A stretch of 21,440 nucleotides of DNA from JANOAR01 sp031411235 (GCA_031411235.1 JANOAR010000264.1:1-21440), one strand, 5' to 3'; positions 1-8,065 are shown, counted from the stretch's first letter. The notes: generated from the sequence alone by a model not told the origin. Numbers and translations are program-made.

Positions 1-52
1 CCTTGATTGCGGAGATGATCTCCGTCGTGGTGATTTGAGTTGGCGTTTTCAT
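1..52 (-). CDS. 5' end of an unidentified gene (partial)
   Basis: Reading leftward from an ATG at 52-50 there is an open frame to the window edge whose first 17 residues begin MKTPTQITTTEIISAIK. A GGAG sequence lies about 4 bases upstream of the ATG, one of the few clear Shine-Dalgarno sequences in this window. A TATAGT hexamer lies a little further upstream and could be a -10 element. Seventeen residues are too few to assign a family. The gene is divergent from the cytochrome/propeller gene that starts at 122. The call rests on the ribosome binding site and the open frame only. Confidence 0.45.
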   Translation of the reverse strand, partial: MKTPTQITTTEIISAIK

Positions 53-121
53 AACACTCCAACTATACCACGCTTGATTTTACGTTGCTAAACGCCACAG
101 ATTCTTGCTGTACGGGCTTTC

Positions 122-2668
122 ATGTCGCCTGACCCCTTTCAGACCCCTATTCTCGTGACCCCTATTCTCGCCATTCTTTGCTCCTTCGCCATCGCCTACG
201 CCGAGCGACCGCATCCCGAAGCACCATTGCCTGCGGGCGTGGAAGGCCAGCCGGGGCTGCGCTTTGTGGACATCAATGGCGATGGCTTTGAAGACATCGT
301 GTTCTCGAACCGCGAGGGCTACGGCGTTTACCTCTTTAACGAGGTCGAGCGCAAGGGCCTCGGTTGGATTATCGGCTGGCCGCATCTCATCCGCGCGGGC
401 AAGGCGGGTGATGCGAATGTGCTGCCGCTGACCACGAGTGGGGAGGTTGTTTTCAAAGACAACGCGATGTGGGTGAAGGGCGTGAAGACGATGAGCTACG
501 TTGAGCTGTGCCGTCCACCGGCACCGCCATCGCGCACGCCGCAGGAGTCGCTGAAAGCGTTGCATGTGAAGTCTGGTTTCAAAGCGGAACTCGTCGCGAG
601 CGAGCCGCTGGTGCAGGACCCCGTCTTCATCGACTGGGATGCGCGTGGGCGCATGTGGGTCGTGGAGATGGCGGACTATCCGTTTCACGAGCGCCATGGC
701 GAAACGCACGCCGGCCGTGTGAAGGTGCTCGAAGACACGAACGACGACGGCATCTATGACAAGGCCACGGTCTTCCTTGATGACTTGCAGTATCCCAATG
801 GCCTCGCGTGCTGGAAGAACGGTGTCTTCATCGCCAGTGTGCCGGATGTGTTCTTCGCCGAGGACACGGATGGCGATGGCAGGGCGGACAAGCGCACGCC
901 GATCCTCAAGGGCTTCAACATCGGCAATCCCCAGCACTTGATGAATGGCTTTGCGTGGGGCCTGGATGGCTGGCTCTACGGCGGCAATGGCGACAGCGGC
1001 GGCCTCGTCACCGATGTGAGCACGGGCAAGCAGCATGATCTCAGCGGACGTGATTTTCGCTTCAATCCGCGCACGGGTGAATTCCAACTGCAACCTGGCA
1101 AAGCGCAGTATGGCCGCTGGCGCGATGATTTTGGAAACTGGTTCGCCAACAGCAATGCCAACCTCGGCTGGCACTACTTCTTGGATGACCGCTACCTCGC
1201 GCGCAATCCGCAGCTCGCCGTGCGCAGCATCCGACAAAACATCAATCCCCAAGGCACGCATTTGTTCCCCGCCAGTGCGCCTCTCCGAAGGCTTAACCAG
1301 CCGGACTCGGTGAACACTCTGACCTCGGGTTGCAGCCTCATGCCGTATCGCGACAGCGTCTTCGGCGAGGCGTATGCAAGCAGCGTTTTCATCTGCGAAC
1401 CCGCAAACAACCTCGTGCATCGTGAGGTACTCGAAGCCGATGGCATCAGCTTCAAAAGTCATCGCGCTGATGATGAAAAGGAAAGTGAGTTCCTTGCCAG
1501 CGAGGACAACTGGAGCCGCTTCACGCAGGCCCGCACCGGCCCCGATGGCTGCCTCTACATCGTCGATTTTTATCGCCTCATCCTTGAGCATCCCGAGTGG
1601 ATACCGAAGCAGATGCTCGACACACTCGACCTCCGCGCAGGCAGTGACAAAGGCCGCATCTATCGCATCAGTCCGATCGGACATATCCGTCAGATCCGTC
1701 CGATCAGTCTCACCTCCGACAACGGCTGGAGCCGCGACACCGCGCAGCGCTTGCTCATCGAAAGCGGCTCGCCGTGGAGCAGCGACACGCTCACGGGCTC
1801 CATCGCAGCGCAAGTGCAGCAGCTCTGGGCCATGCACACACTCGGCACGCTGCCACTCACTCTATTGAAGAACGCGATGCGCGACAAAGACGCACGTCTT
1901 CGCGAAAACGCCGTGCGCATTGGCGAGAGTCACCTCAGCGACGCAACCGTGCTCACCGCCATCATCGCACTCGCCGACGACGCTGACGTGCGCGTGCGCA
2001 TCCAAGTCGCCTTCACGCTCGGCGAGAGCAAGGACACACGCATTGCCGCTGTGCTCAGCGCCTTGGCGAAACGCGATGCCGCGACCCCTGGCATGTTGAT
2101 CGCGCTGCTCACCTCAGCGCCGAACCACGCCGAAGCGAAGCAGTGGAAGGCCATGTTTGATGGCAGTCAAAAAGCCACCAACACCGCGCCGCCACCCAAG
2201 ATCGTCAGCAACACCAATCCCGACCGCGAGAAGGTCGTGAAGGCGTATGCCAGTGTCGCAAGGCTGACTGGCGATGCCACGCGCGGCCACGTTCTTTACA
2301 GCGCCGTGTGCATCGCGTGCCATCGCTTGAAGAACGAAGGCAACGAGATCGGCCCCGACCTTAGCACCATCGCCAGCAAGCCCACCGAGCAGTTGCTCGT
2401 AGCCATCCTCGATCCCAATCGCGCCGTCGAGCAGCGCTTCCTCGCGCAAACCATCACGCTCAAAGACGGCAAGCAACTCATCGGCATGATCGCTGAAGAA
2501 ACCGCCAACAGCATCACGCTCAAGCTCGGCGGCTCGGTCGAAGTCATCCTGCGCAGCAATATCGCAAAGACCGAAGCCAGCACGAAATCCCTGATGCCAG
2601 ACGGCTTGGAGTCACTGCTGAACCCGCAGCAAGTCGCGGACGTGCTCGCTTGGATTCGGGCGAAATAG
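122..2668 (+). CDS. PVC-type haem-binding propeller dehydrogenase with C-terminal cytochrome c
   Basis: 848-aa exported protein. A signal peptide with a hydrophobic core (about residues 9-26) ends at AYA|E. Residues about 45-75 hold an FG-GAP/EF-like segment (DINGDGFEDIVF). About 140-520 is the six-bladed propeller of PVC 'membrane-bound dehydrogenase' proteins, including the GFKAELVASEPLVQDP entry motif and DTNDDG/DTDGDG calcium-like loops. About 560-690 looks like HEAT repeats. The C-terminal domain has a CxxCH haem site at C730-C733-H734, with M825 in SLMPDG a plausible distal ligand. The family is common in Planctomycetota and Verrucomicrobiota and is presumed to oxidise sugars or polymers in the periplasm; the substrate is unknown. 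The start at 122 has no good ribosome binding site but gives a proper signal peptide. A 9-nt repeat tract is inserted in frame at about 1670-1709. The ceramidase remnant begins 17 bp downstream, so the two were probably cotranscribed. Confidence 0.88.
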   Translation: MSPDPFQTPILVTPILAILCSFAIAYAERPHPEAPLPAGVEGQPGLRFVDINGDGFEDIVFSNREGYGVYLFNEVERKGLGWIIGWPHLIRAGKAGDANVLPLTTSGEVVFKDNAMWVKGVKTMSYVELCRPPAPPSRTPQESLKALHVKSGFKAELVASEPLVQDPVFIDWDARGRMWVVEMADYPFHERHGETHAGRVKVLEDTNDDGIYDKATVFLDDLQYPNGLACWKNGVFIASVPDVFFAEDTDGDGRADKRTPILKGFNIGNPQHLMNGFAWGLDGWLYGGNGDSGGLVTDVSTGKQHDLSGRDFRFNPRTGEFQLQPGKAQYGRWRDDFGNWFANSNANLGWHYFLDDRYLARNPQLAVRSIRQNINPQGTHLFPASAPLRRLNQPDSVNTLTSGCSLMPYRDSVFGEAYASSVFICEPANNLVHREVLEADGISFKSHRADDEKESEFLASEDNWSRFTQARTGPDGCLYIVDFYRLILEHPEWIPKQMLDTLDLRAGSDKGRIYRISPIGHIRQIRPISLTSDNGWSRDTAQRLLIESGSPWSSDTLTGSIAAQVQQLWAMHTLGTLPLTLLKNAMRDKDARLRENAVRIGESHLSDATVLTAIIALADDADVRVRIQVAFTLGESKDTRIAAVLSALAKRDAATPGMLIALLTSAPNHAEAKQWKAMFDGSQKATNTAPPPKIVSNTNPDREKVVKAYASVARLTGDATRGHVLYSAVCIACHRLKNEGNEIGPDLSTIASKPTEQLLVAILDPNRAVEQRFLAQTITLKDGKQLIGMIAEETANSITLKLGGSVEVILRSNIAKTEASTKSLMPDGLESLLNPQQVADVLAWIRAK
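142..170 (+). repeat. 15-bp tandem duplication inside the signal-peptide coding region
   Basis: The 14-mer GACCCCTATTCTCG occurs at 142-155 and again at 157-170, giving a 15-bp period. It encodes TPILV-TPILA in the hydrophobic stretch of the signal peptide. Because the unit is a multiple of three, gain or loss of a copy keeps the frame but changes the length of the hydrophobic core. Confidence 0.85.
1670..1709. repeat. 9-nt GATNNGACN tandem repeat tract within a coding region
   Basis: On the minus strand four consecutive 9-mers of the form GAT-CGG-ACG / GAT-CTG-ACG / GAT-ATG-TCC / GAT-CGG-ACT are seen. On the plus strand they are translated in frame as part of PIGHIRQIRPIS, between the end of the propeller (GRIYRI) and the HEAT-like region. 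The tract resembles the SD/TD-encoding simple repeats scattered through PVC genomes (recalled, not searched). It has kept the host reading frame. Confidence 0.7.
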
Positions 2669-2685
2669 CCCACCATTCCCACATC

Positions 2686-3510
2686 ATGAGATACCTTCTA
2701 TTCCTCTCGTTCATCGCTCTGCCGCTTCGCGCCTTCTCGTTCGAAGCTGGCGAAGCAGCAGTGGACATCACACCGCCCGTGGGCACGGCCCTCGGCGGGT
2801 ATCATTACGGTGGCGACCCGCCGCAGCCTCGCCTTTCCAAAGGTGTGTGTCCACGCCAGCGGAAGCACGCGCGCTGGTCATGCGGCATGGCGACACCACG
2901 GCGGTCATTGTTTCGGTGGACATGCTGAACATGTCCTTTGCCATGACCCAGCGATTGCAGTCGGCGGTGGAGGCGAAGCTCGGCATCCCCGCCGCGCATG
3001 TTCATGTCAGCGCCACCCACACACAGCCATTCGATGCCGAGCATCGCCTTCAACCGGCACTGGGGCCGCCCCCAATCCGACCTACGAGATCATGGTCGAA
3101 GCCGCGATACTTTCGGCAGTGACGAATGCCCACGCCGACCTCACACCAGCGACGCTGCGCACGGGCAGTGCGTCAGTCATTGGCGGCAAACATAACCGCA
3201 CCGAGCGACCCGAGAAGGTGAAGACCAATGCGGAGTTCAACGCGGACTCCACGGATGCTGATCGCTGGTTGGACACGCAGCTCAAGGTGCTCGTCATCGA
3301 GCGAAAAGACCGGCCCGCCGTGCTGTGGTATCACTTCTCCGCGCACTGCACTGCTTCGGGCTCCATGCGCTCGCTCGCTGGCGCGGACTGGCCTGGAGCG
3401 GTGCAGAAGATCGTGCGTGATGAGAAGAAATTCTCGCCCGCCTTCCTGCAAGGCCACATTGGCGACGTGGCTCCAGGCCCCATCGAGAGCGGCAACGTGG
3501 CCAAGACCGA
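2686..3510 (+). pseudogene. Ceramidase-like (neutral/alkaline non-lysosomal ceramidase N-terminal family) gene, frameshifted
   Basis: The gene starts at ATG 2686 with a signal peptide (MRYLLFLSFIALPLRAFS) and the family's GEAAVDITPPVGTALGGY opening. The coding signal then jumps frame at least three times. At about 2838-2847 an extra GT in a GTGTGT run precedes STPAEARALVMRHGD. At about 3014-3026 a CA appears to be missing from a CACACA run within the THTHS metal-site motif. At about 3061-3072 a single base is gained in a GGGGCCGCCCCC run. A third frame then continues through DRPAVLWYHFSAHC and FLQGHIGDVAPGP, typical of the family. The coding signal stops near 3510, where DUF1552 sequence starts. 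No full-length product can be made. Intact members are exported hydrolase-like proteins. Sequencing error could explain single shifts but not the fusion as well. Confidence 0.8.
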
Positions 3511-3830
3511 TGGGCGGACACAACGGCCCCGTCGAAGCCTACCATCGTCTCTTTGCCAAAGACACCACGCCCATCGAGCAACAGAAAGCCATGCTCGCGC
3601 AAAAGCGCAGCGTGCTTGATACCGTGATCGACAACGCCAATGCCCTGAAACGCGGTCTCGGCAAAACCGACACCGCCAAGCTCGAAGAATATTTCCAGGG
3701 CATCCGCGACATCGAGACACGCCTCAGCAAAGACGAGCAATGGATCGGCGTGCCGCAGCCGAAAGCCCTGCTGGCCGAGCCTGCTCCCGGTCTCGCCGGG
3801 CGGGAGGAGATCAAGCTCATAATAGCATAG
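3510..3830 (+). pseudogene. DUF1552 protein fragment fused to the ceramidase remnant
   Basis: From the GGHNGPVEAYHRLFA segment onward the frame carries a clear internal piece of a DUF1552 protein: PIEQQKAMLAQKRSVLD, KTDTAKLEEYFQGIRDIETR and GLAGREEIKLI. DUF1552 proteins are exported proteins of unknown function common in Planctomycetota and Verrucomicrobiota. Both the N-terminal two thirds and the C-terminal end are missing. The family's usual continuation after EEIKLI (YDLM-like) is replaced by IA-stop at 3828-3830, where IS630-like sequence begins. A deletion evidently joined this fragment to the ceramidase-like gene, and an insertion then cut it. Confidence 0.78.
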
Positions 3831-4019
3831 CCACATGAACGGAACCAACCACGGGCATCATTGGCGGTGACTTTTGCCAGTGCTTCGCTGATGGCTTGGT
3901 CGAGTGCTTCGGGTGTGCGGGCCTCTGCTGCTCGCAACAGTGCTTTGATCTTGCCTCACATCTTATCGATAGCGTTGAGATGAGACGGGCAGGAACCTGA
4001 CTTGCGCTCCAACGGCTTC
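3821..4019 (-). mobile_element. IS630-family transposase C-terminal remnant
   Basis: Reading leftward on the minus strand, AVGAQVRFLP (4016-3987) is followed after a small deletion and frame change by SHLNAIDKM, then a TGA at 3958-3956 where the family normally has tryptophan, then GKIKALLRAAEARTPEALDQ and ITANDARGWF/RSCGYA-like sequence. This matches the C-terminal part of IS630 DDE transposases (LPPYSPxLNPIEKxWGKIKALLR...). The acidic residue expected in NPIEK is D here. The element has lost its N-terminal part, carries a nonsense codon and a frameshift, and is inactive. Its left boundary, near 3821, interrupts the DUF1552 fragment at a TA, the usual target of this family. Confidence 0.75.
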
Positions 4020-4036
4020 AGAGAGTTAAATCGGGC

Positions 4037-4199
4037 TTATGCCTTGAGGTGACGTCGCATGGCCATGCGGTGCCCGGCGAGGATGGTCGGCTTGCGTCCT
4101 GCACACATGGCCTCACTCAACCCCCAAGCAAAGCGAACGAAAGCGCTGATGGTGGCAGCCAAGGCGATTGCTGTCCTTTTCAGCTTTTTCCCAATTCTA
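4037..4199 (-). pseudogene. Unidentified coding-like fragment between IS630 remnant and rpoN
   Basis: An open minus-strand frame enters from the rpoN stop region and ends at TAA 4039-4037. It encodes IGKKLKRTAIALAATISAFV and ends RRHLKA. The composition looks protein-like, and the basic/hydrophobic pattern could be the C-terminus of another transposase (IS110-like was considered), but I cannot assign a family. No start codon or ribosome binding site is convincing. With the IS630 remnant it accounts for the otherwise gene-free stretch 3831-4205. It may be chance open frame. Confidence 0.25.
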
Positions 4200-4205
4200 C
4201 TGCCG

Positions 4206-5612
4206 CTACGAGAACGACTTCCGCAGGTGACTGGGCAGAATGTGCAGCGCTTCGCGGTACTTCGCCACGGTGCGACGTGCGACGTGGATGCCGCGTTCGT
4301 TGAGCATCTTGGTGATCTTGTCATCGCTCAGCGGTTTCCTCGGCGTCTCGCCCGAGATGATCTCGCCAATGGCATTTTTTACACTGGTGTTGCTCAAGTC
4401 TTCGCCGCTCTCCGTTTGCAGCCCTTGGGTGAAGAAATAGCGCATCTCAAACACCCCCTTCGGCGTGGCGATGTACTTGCCCGAAATCGCACGGCTGACG
4501 GTCGTCTCGTGAACCTCGATGACGGTCGCCACTTGCGACATCGTCAGCGGACGCAGGAAGGCAGGGCCTTTTTCCAGGAACTCGCCTTGGTGCTTGATGA
4601 TCTCTGAGGCGATGCGCTGGATGGTATTCTGCCGCTGCTGAATGCTGCGAATGAGGAACTTCCCACTGCGGATTTTATCGCGGATGTACTCGCGGGCTTC
4701 GCTGTTCGCTTGCGGCTGCACGAGCATGTCTTTGTAGGCATTGCTGATGCGCAGTTGCGGCAGGTCTTCATTTGTCATCACCGCCACCCATTCACCACCT
4801 TGGCGCTCGGTCACGATATCGGGCGAGACATAATGATTCGACATCGCGATGAACCGCGACGCTGGCCGTGGATCGAGCGTGCCGATGAACTCTGCGGCGC
4901 GCGATACCTGCTCGACGGGCACCGCGAGTTTCTTTGCCAAGATGGGGAAACGCTTCCCCGCGAGGTCATCCATGAACTGATCCACAAGGCGATGCGGTAG
5001 GCTGTGCTTTTTACCCACGCGCTCGAGTTGGATGAGCAGACACTCACGCAAATCCGTCGCGCCCACCCCGGTGGGATCGAAGGTGGTGAGGATGGCTTTG
5101 GCCTTCTCCAGCCCCTCAATGGGGATTGCGTGTTGTAGGCTCAAGTCTTCAATGGAGTTCGAGAGAAAACCTTTGTCATCCAAGCTACCGATGAGGAACT
5201 CCACTAGCACCCGCACTTCCTCGCTCGGTGGCGTCGCAGTGCGGAGTTGGGCCAGCAGATGTTCTTGTAGCGTCGTCGCCGCTGTGATGGACTCCATCAT
5301 GTAGCGATAGCGCTCGTCGTCATCATCACGACGAGGAGTGGCCACGCGACTTTGCGACCAGTAGTCGCGCCATTCCTCGTCCATCTGCGAGGCATCGGCC
5401 ATTTCAGGATCGCCATCAGGATCATCGGGCACAGCATCCTGCAACGACACCTCGGGAGTCTCGACTTCCAGCACAGGATTGGTGGAAATTTCTTGCTGGA
5501 TGACCTGACGCAACTCCAGCGTAGCGGCCTGCAATATCTGCAAGCTCTGCTGCATCTGCGGCCCGATGGAGAGCTTCTGCGATTGGGTTTGAAAGAGTCC
5601 GTGTTCGGCCAT
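4206..5612 (-). CDS. rpoN: RNA polymerase sigma-54 factor
   Basis: 468-aa sigma-54, the factor that recognises -24/-12 promoters and needs AAA+ enhancer-binding activators to open them. Region I is at the N-terminus (QTQSQKLSIGPQMQQSLQIL, with the glutamine/leucine pattern). An acidic region II follows (VPDDPDGDPEMAD, about residues 63-75). The core-binding and helix-turn-helix regions occupy about 100-400 (RQNTIQRIASEI; VHETTVSRAISGKYI). The C-terminal RpoN box ARRTVAKYRE is present near residue 450. Length is normal. The ATG at 5612 has no Shine-Dalgarno sequence, but the N-terminus matches the family exactly. A near-consensus sigma-54 promoter lies 54-70 bp upstream. Downstream lies only decayed mobile DNA; no hpf or ptsN homologue follows as it does in proteobacteria. 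Confidence 0.96.
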   Translation of the reverse strand: MAEHGLFQTQSQKLSIGPQMQQSLQILQAATLELRQVIQQEISTNPVLEVETPEVSLQDAVPDDPDGDPEMADASQMDEEWRDYWSQSRVATPRRDDDDERYRYMMESITAATTLQEHLLAQLRTATPPSEEVRVLVEFLIGSLDDKGFLSNSIEDLSLQHAIPIEGLEKAKAILTTFDPTGVGATDLRECLLIQLERVGKKHSLPHRLVDQFMDDLAGKRFPILAKKLAVPVEQVSRAAEFIGTLDPRPASRFIAMSNHYVSPDIVTERQGGEWVAVMTNEDLPQLRISNAYKDMLVQPQANSEAREYIRDKIRSGKFLIRSIQQRQNTIQRIASEIIKHQGEFLEKGPAFLRPLTMSQVATVIEVHETTVSRAISGKYIATPKGVFEMRYFFTQGLQTESGEDLSNTSVKNAIGEIISGETPRKPLSDDKITKMLNERGIHVARRTVAKYREALHILPSHLRKSFS

Positions 5613-5665
5613 GGAAGAAAAAAATTAGAGGGAAGAGAAGAAACCCAGCCCACTTGGCATGTCCA

Positions 5666-5682
5666 AGCAATGATCGGGCCAA
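5666..5682 (-). promoter_or_regulatory. Sigma-54 (-24/-12) type promoter upstream of rpoN
   Basis: Minus strand 5682-5666 reads TTGGCCCGATCATTGCT. Against the sigma-54 consensus YTGGCACGrNNNTTGCW there is one mismatch (A to C in TGGCACG). The invariant GG (5680-5679) and GC (5668-5667) are separated by exactly 10 bp. The start of transcription would fall near 5655, about 40 bp before the rpoN ATG. It points only toward rpoN, not toward the divergent hydrolase. The match is read from the sequence; autoregulation is inferred. Confidence 0.6.
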
Positions 5683-5737
5683 ATGAAGAAAAGGAATTTT
5701 TGAGTTTCGTGTGACGGCATTTTGGAGATGCTAACCC

Positions 5738-6592
5738 ATGCTCCATTTTCTTCGCCGCATCGCGCCCTCTGCTGCCCTTGTCTTGCTTACTCTCACCAGT
5801 CACGCAGAGACGGGAACACCAGCGAAAGAGCCAACAATCCATGCCAAGTCCCAGGCCGAAAACCTCGGCGAATGGATGGGCTACCAGCGGCTCGATTTTC
5901 TCATCGACGGCAAAAAGAGCTGGCTCGTCCTGCCCAAGGTCGCGGCCAAGGGCAATCCCTGGGCGTGGCGCACTGAATTCTTTGGCCATGAGCCTCAGGG
6001 CGACATCGCCCTCCTCGGCAAAGGTTTTCACATCGCCTACACCGACGTGACCAACCAGTATGGCGGCCCCATCGCGATGGATCACATGGACAAGTTTTAC
6101 TCCTACCTCCTGGAGAAGCATCAGCTCTCCGCGAAGACCACGCTGGAAGGCTTCAGTCGCGGTGGCCTATTCGCCCTCAACTGGGCCATCCGCCACCCCG
6201 AGCGTATCGCCTGCCTCTACCTCGATGCGCCCGTATGCGACATCTTGAGTTGGCCCGCTGGCTTCGCCACGGGCAAAGGCTCGCCCACTGATTGGGAGCG
6301 CTGCAAAGCCATCTACGGTATCAAGAATGACGCCACAGCCCGCACCGCCAACCTCGGCCCCATGCACCATCTCGCAACCCTCGCCGCTGCCAAGGTGCCC
6401 ATCCTCAGCGTCGTCGGTGATGCCGACAAGGTCGTGCCTCTCGGTGAAAACTCCGCCCTGCTCAAGACCCGCTACGAAGCGCTCGGTGGCCCTATGGAAA
6501 TGATCGTCAAGCCCGGTTGCGACCACCATCCCCACAGCCTCAAAGACCCGCAGCCCATCGTCGATTTCATCCTCAAGCACACGCTGCCTTAG
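5738..6592 (+). CDS. Exported alpha/beta hydrolase
   Basis: 284-aa protein with a signal peptide ending at SHA|E. The alpha/beta-hydrolase nucleophile elbow is G-F-S-R-G-G with S140. The acid is probably D228 or D230 in GDADKVVP, and the base a histidine in CDHHPHS (H263, H264 or H266). The GxSxGG elbow, the AKVPILSVVGDADKVVP strand and the C-terminal histidine are arranged as in lipase/esterase-like periplasmic hydrolases. The substrate cannot be told. A GGAG lies 10 bases before the ATG. The gene is divergent from rpoN and ends 6 bp from the stop of the convergent downstream gene, leaving no room for a separate terminator. Confidence 0.85.
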   Translation: MLHFLRRIAPSAALVLLTLTSHAETGTPAKEPTIHAKSQAENLGEWMGYQRLDFLIDGKKSWLVLPKVAAKGNPWAWRTEFFGHEPQGDIALLGKGFHIAYTDVTNQYGGPIAMDHMDKFYSYLLEKHQLSAKTTLEGFSRGGLFALNWAIRHPERIACLYLDAPVCDILSWPAGFATGKGSPTDWERCKAIYGIKNDATARTANLGPMHHLATLAAAKVPILSVVGDADKVVPLGENSALLKTRYEALGGPMEMIVKPGCDHHPHSLKDPQPIVDFILKHTLP

Positions 6593-6598
6593 CACCGC

Positions 6599-8065
6599 CT
6601 ACTCGCCCAACACTTTCAGTCGTTCATCCGCGAGATCGAGGCGATACATGAGTTGATTCCTATCGTAGCGCGGCACGCGATCACCACCCACAGCGCTGGC
6701 GAAGCCGCCCTCGAAGTAAATGAGTTGCCCGTTTTTCTGATCAAAAAACGCATGGTGGCATGGAGCCTCGAATCGAGCTGCACCATGGCTCACGATTCGC
6801 AACACCTTGCCCCACGGCCCACTGACAGCGGCGGCCTCGGCATACCACACATCGCCAGCGTCACTGCTGGCGAGACTTGCTGAGGCGAGCATGATCCAGC
6901 GTTTGCGGAAGGCATTCCACTGCACACTGCCAGAATGCAGCACGATGGATTGGCGGGAAATAACATCCGTGAGCTGCCCCCGAGCCGCACTGGCAGGCAG
7001 TGATTTGGCAGCGATGAGCTTCTTTTCCAGAGCTTGTGTCAGCGGTGCATGGGCCTTCTGCCACAGGAGAGTTTTGCTCGCACTATCGAAGGCCAGAGCT
7101 TCATAACTCGCGGGGTTCATCACCGACTCATACGTCGCCGGGCAGCGCGTGTGGCAGAGTGGCGTGGCAAAGTACAGATAGGTGGCGCTGCCTTCCACAA
7201 CAGACACCGCATGACCCTGGGGAAACTGCCACGCATAGTCGTCCCCCAGCACGATGAGCCGGTCAAAACTGTGCTCCGTATTCAACTCCACAAGACCGTG
7301 TTCGAGCGGCTTTGTGTCCGCCTGCCTCCTCGTATAATGCGCCACAAGATGCTCCACGCCCAGAGCATCATTTACCGAAACGACGCCCTCAAGAGCGATG
7401 CCGCCAGCCTCCTCGCTGGGCACCAGTCCTGCGGGCTCTTGCTGGGCATTCAAAAAGTAGTCGATGTGAATCCCCTGCGAGGGATCGAGTCCCTTGCCAC
7501 TCGGTAGCTCGGAGTAGCCGCCTACACTTTGTCTCAGCCCCAGGCTCTGCGTCGCTAGCAACGTCTCCGCCCAGGCCCAGAACAAGCGCCCGCCATGCAA
7601 GGCCGCCTGCACCTGCCCCTGGCAGAGCACGCCAGCATTGATATTGGGCCGAGGCAGCGCAGCCTCGTATCCTAGCAGCGTGGAATCCCGGTAAATGCCC
7701 AGGCCCGTGATGCGATACATACGCTCGGCGATGTCGGTGCGCATCGCGATGATCTCAGCGCTGCCACCTGGTACCGTGTCCAGCGCGATGCCTGCCGCGC
7801 CCGTGGCATCTTTAGCAAAAGTGTACCCAGGGCAACTCAAGGCGAAATGGACGCGCCGACGCAGCAGCCCCGGCTCGGCAAAGGCCACCCAGCCTGCACT
7901 ATCGCTCACATATCGAGCATGATCCGTCGTCTCCAACAGCGCCATCGGCACGCCACGATGCGTGGCTTCATCCATAATGTGAATGCCAAACGGCACCTCG
8001 GCTGCGGGCAGAGGTAGCGATAGCAACACCAAGCCAAGGGAGAAAAATAAGTGAGCGCGACGCAT
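6599..8065 (-). CDS. Exported protein of unknown function, propeller-like (DUF4185-like)
   Basis: 488-aa protein with a signal peptide (MRRAHLFFSLGLVLLSLPLPAAE). Residues about 25-105 resemble a carboxypeptidase-regulatory/Ig-like domain (IHIMDEATHRGVPMALLET, VSDSAGWVAFAEPGL). The rest has repeated GRLFWAWAET, RLIVLGDDYAW, VWYAEAAAVSGPWGKV and QKNGQLIYFEGG segments, as in five-bladed propeller proteins of the DUF4185/glycosidase-like type in planctomycete and verrucomicrobial genomes. No catalytic residue can be named. The ATG at 8065 gives a clean signal peptide but has no Shine-Dalgarno sequence. The family name is from memory and uncertain; export is well supported. Confidence 0.72.
   Translation of the reverse strand: MRRAHLFFSLGLVLLSLPLPAAEVPFGIHIMDEATHRGVPMALLETTDHARYVSDSAGWVAFAEPGLLRRRVHFALSCPGYTFAKDATGAAGIALDTVPGGSAEIIAMRTDIAERMYRITGLGIYRDSTLLGYEAALPRPNINAGVLCQGQVQAALHGGRLFWAWAETLLATQSLGLRQSVGGYSELPSGKGLDPSQGIHIDYFLNAQQEPAGLVPSEEAGGIALEGVVSVNDALGVEHLVAHYTRRQADTKPLEHGLVELNTEHSFDRLIVLGDDYAWQFPQGHAVSVVEGSATYLYFATPLCHTRCPATYESVMNPASYEALAFDSASKTLLWQKAHAPLTQALEKKLIAAKSLPASAARGQLTDVISRQSIVLHSGSVQWNAFRKRWIMLASASLASSDAGDVWYAEAAAVSGPWGKVLRIVSHGAARFEAPCHHAFFDQKNGQLIYFEGGFASAVGGDRVPRYDRNQLMYRLDLADERLKVLGE

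Noticed and set aside
80..1837. Long open frame (585 codons) on the minus strand antisense to the cytochrome/propeller gene
   Set aside because: It mirrors the codon pattern of the plus-strand gene, has no recognisable domain, and contains the TD-repeat only because the repeat lies in the opposite gene. The plus-strand gene has signal peptide, propeller and CxxCH.
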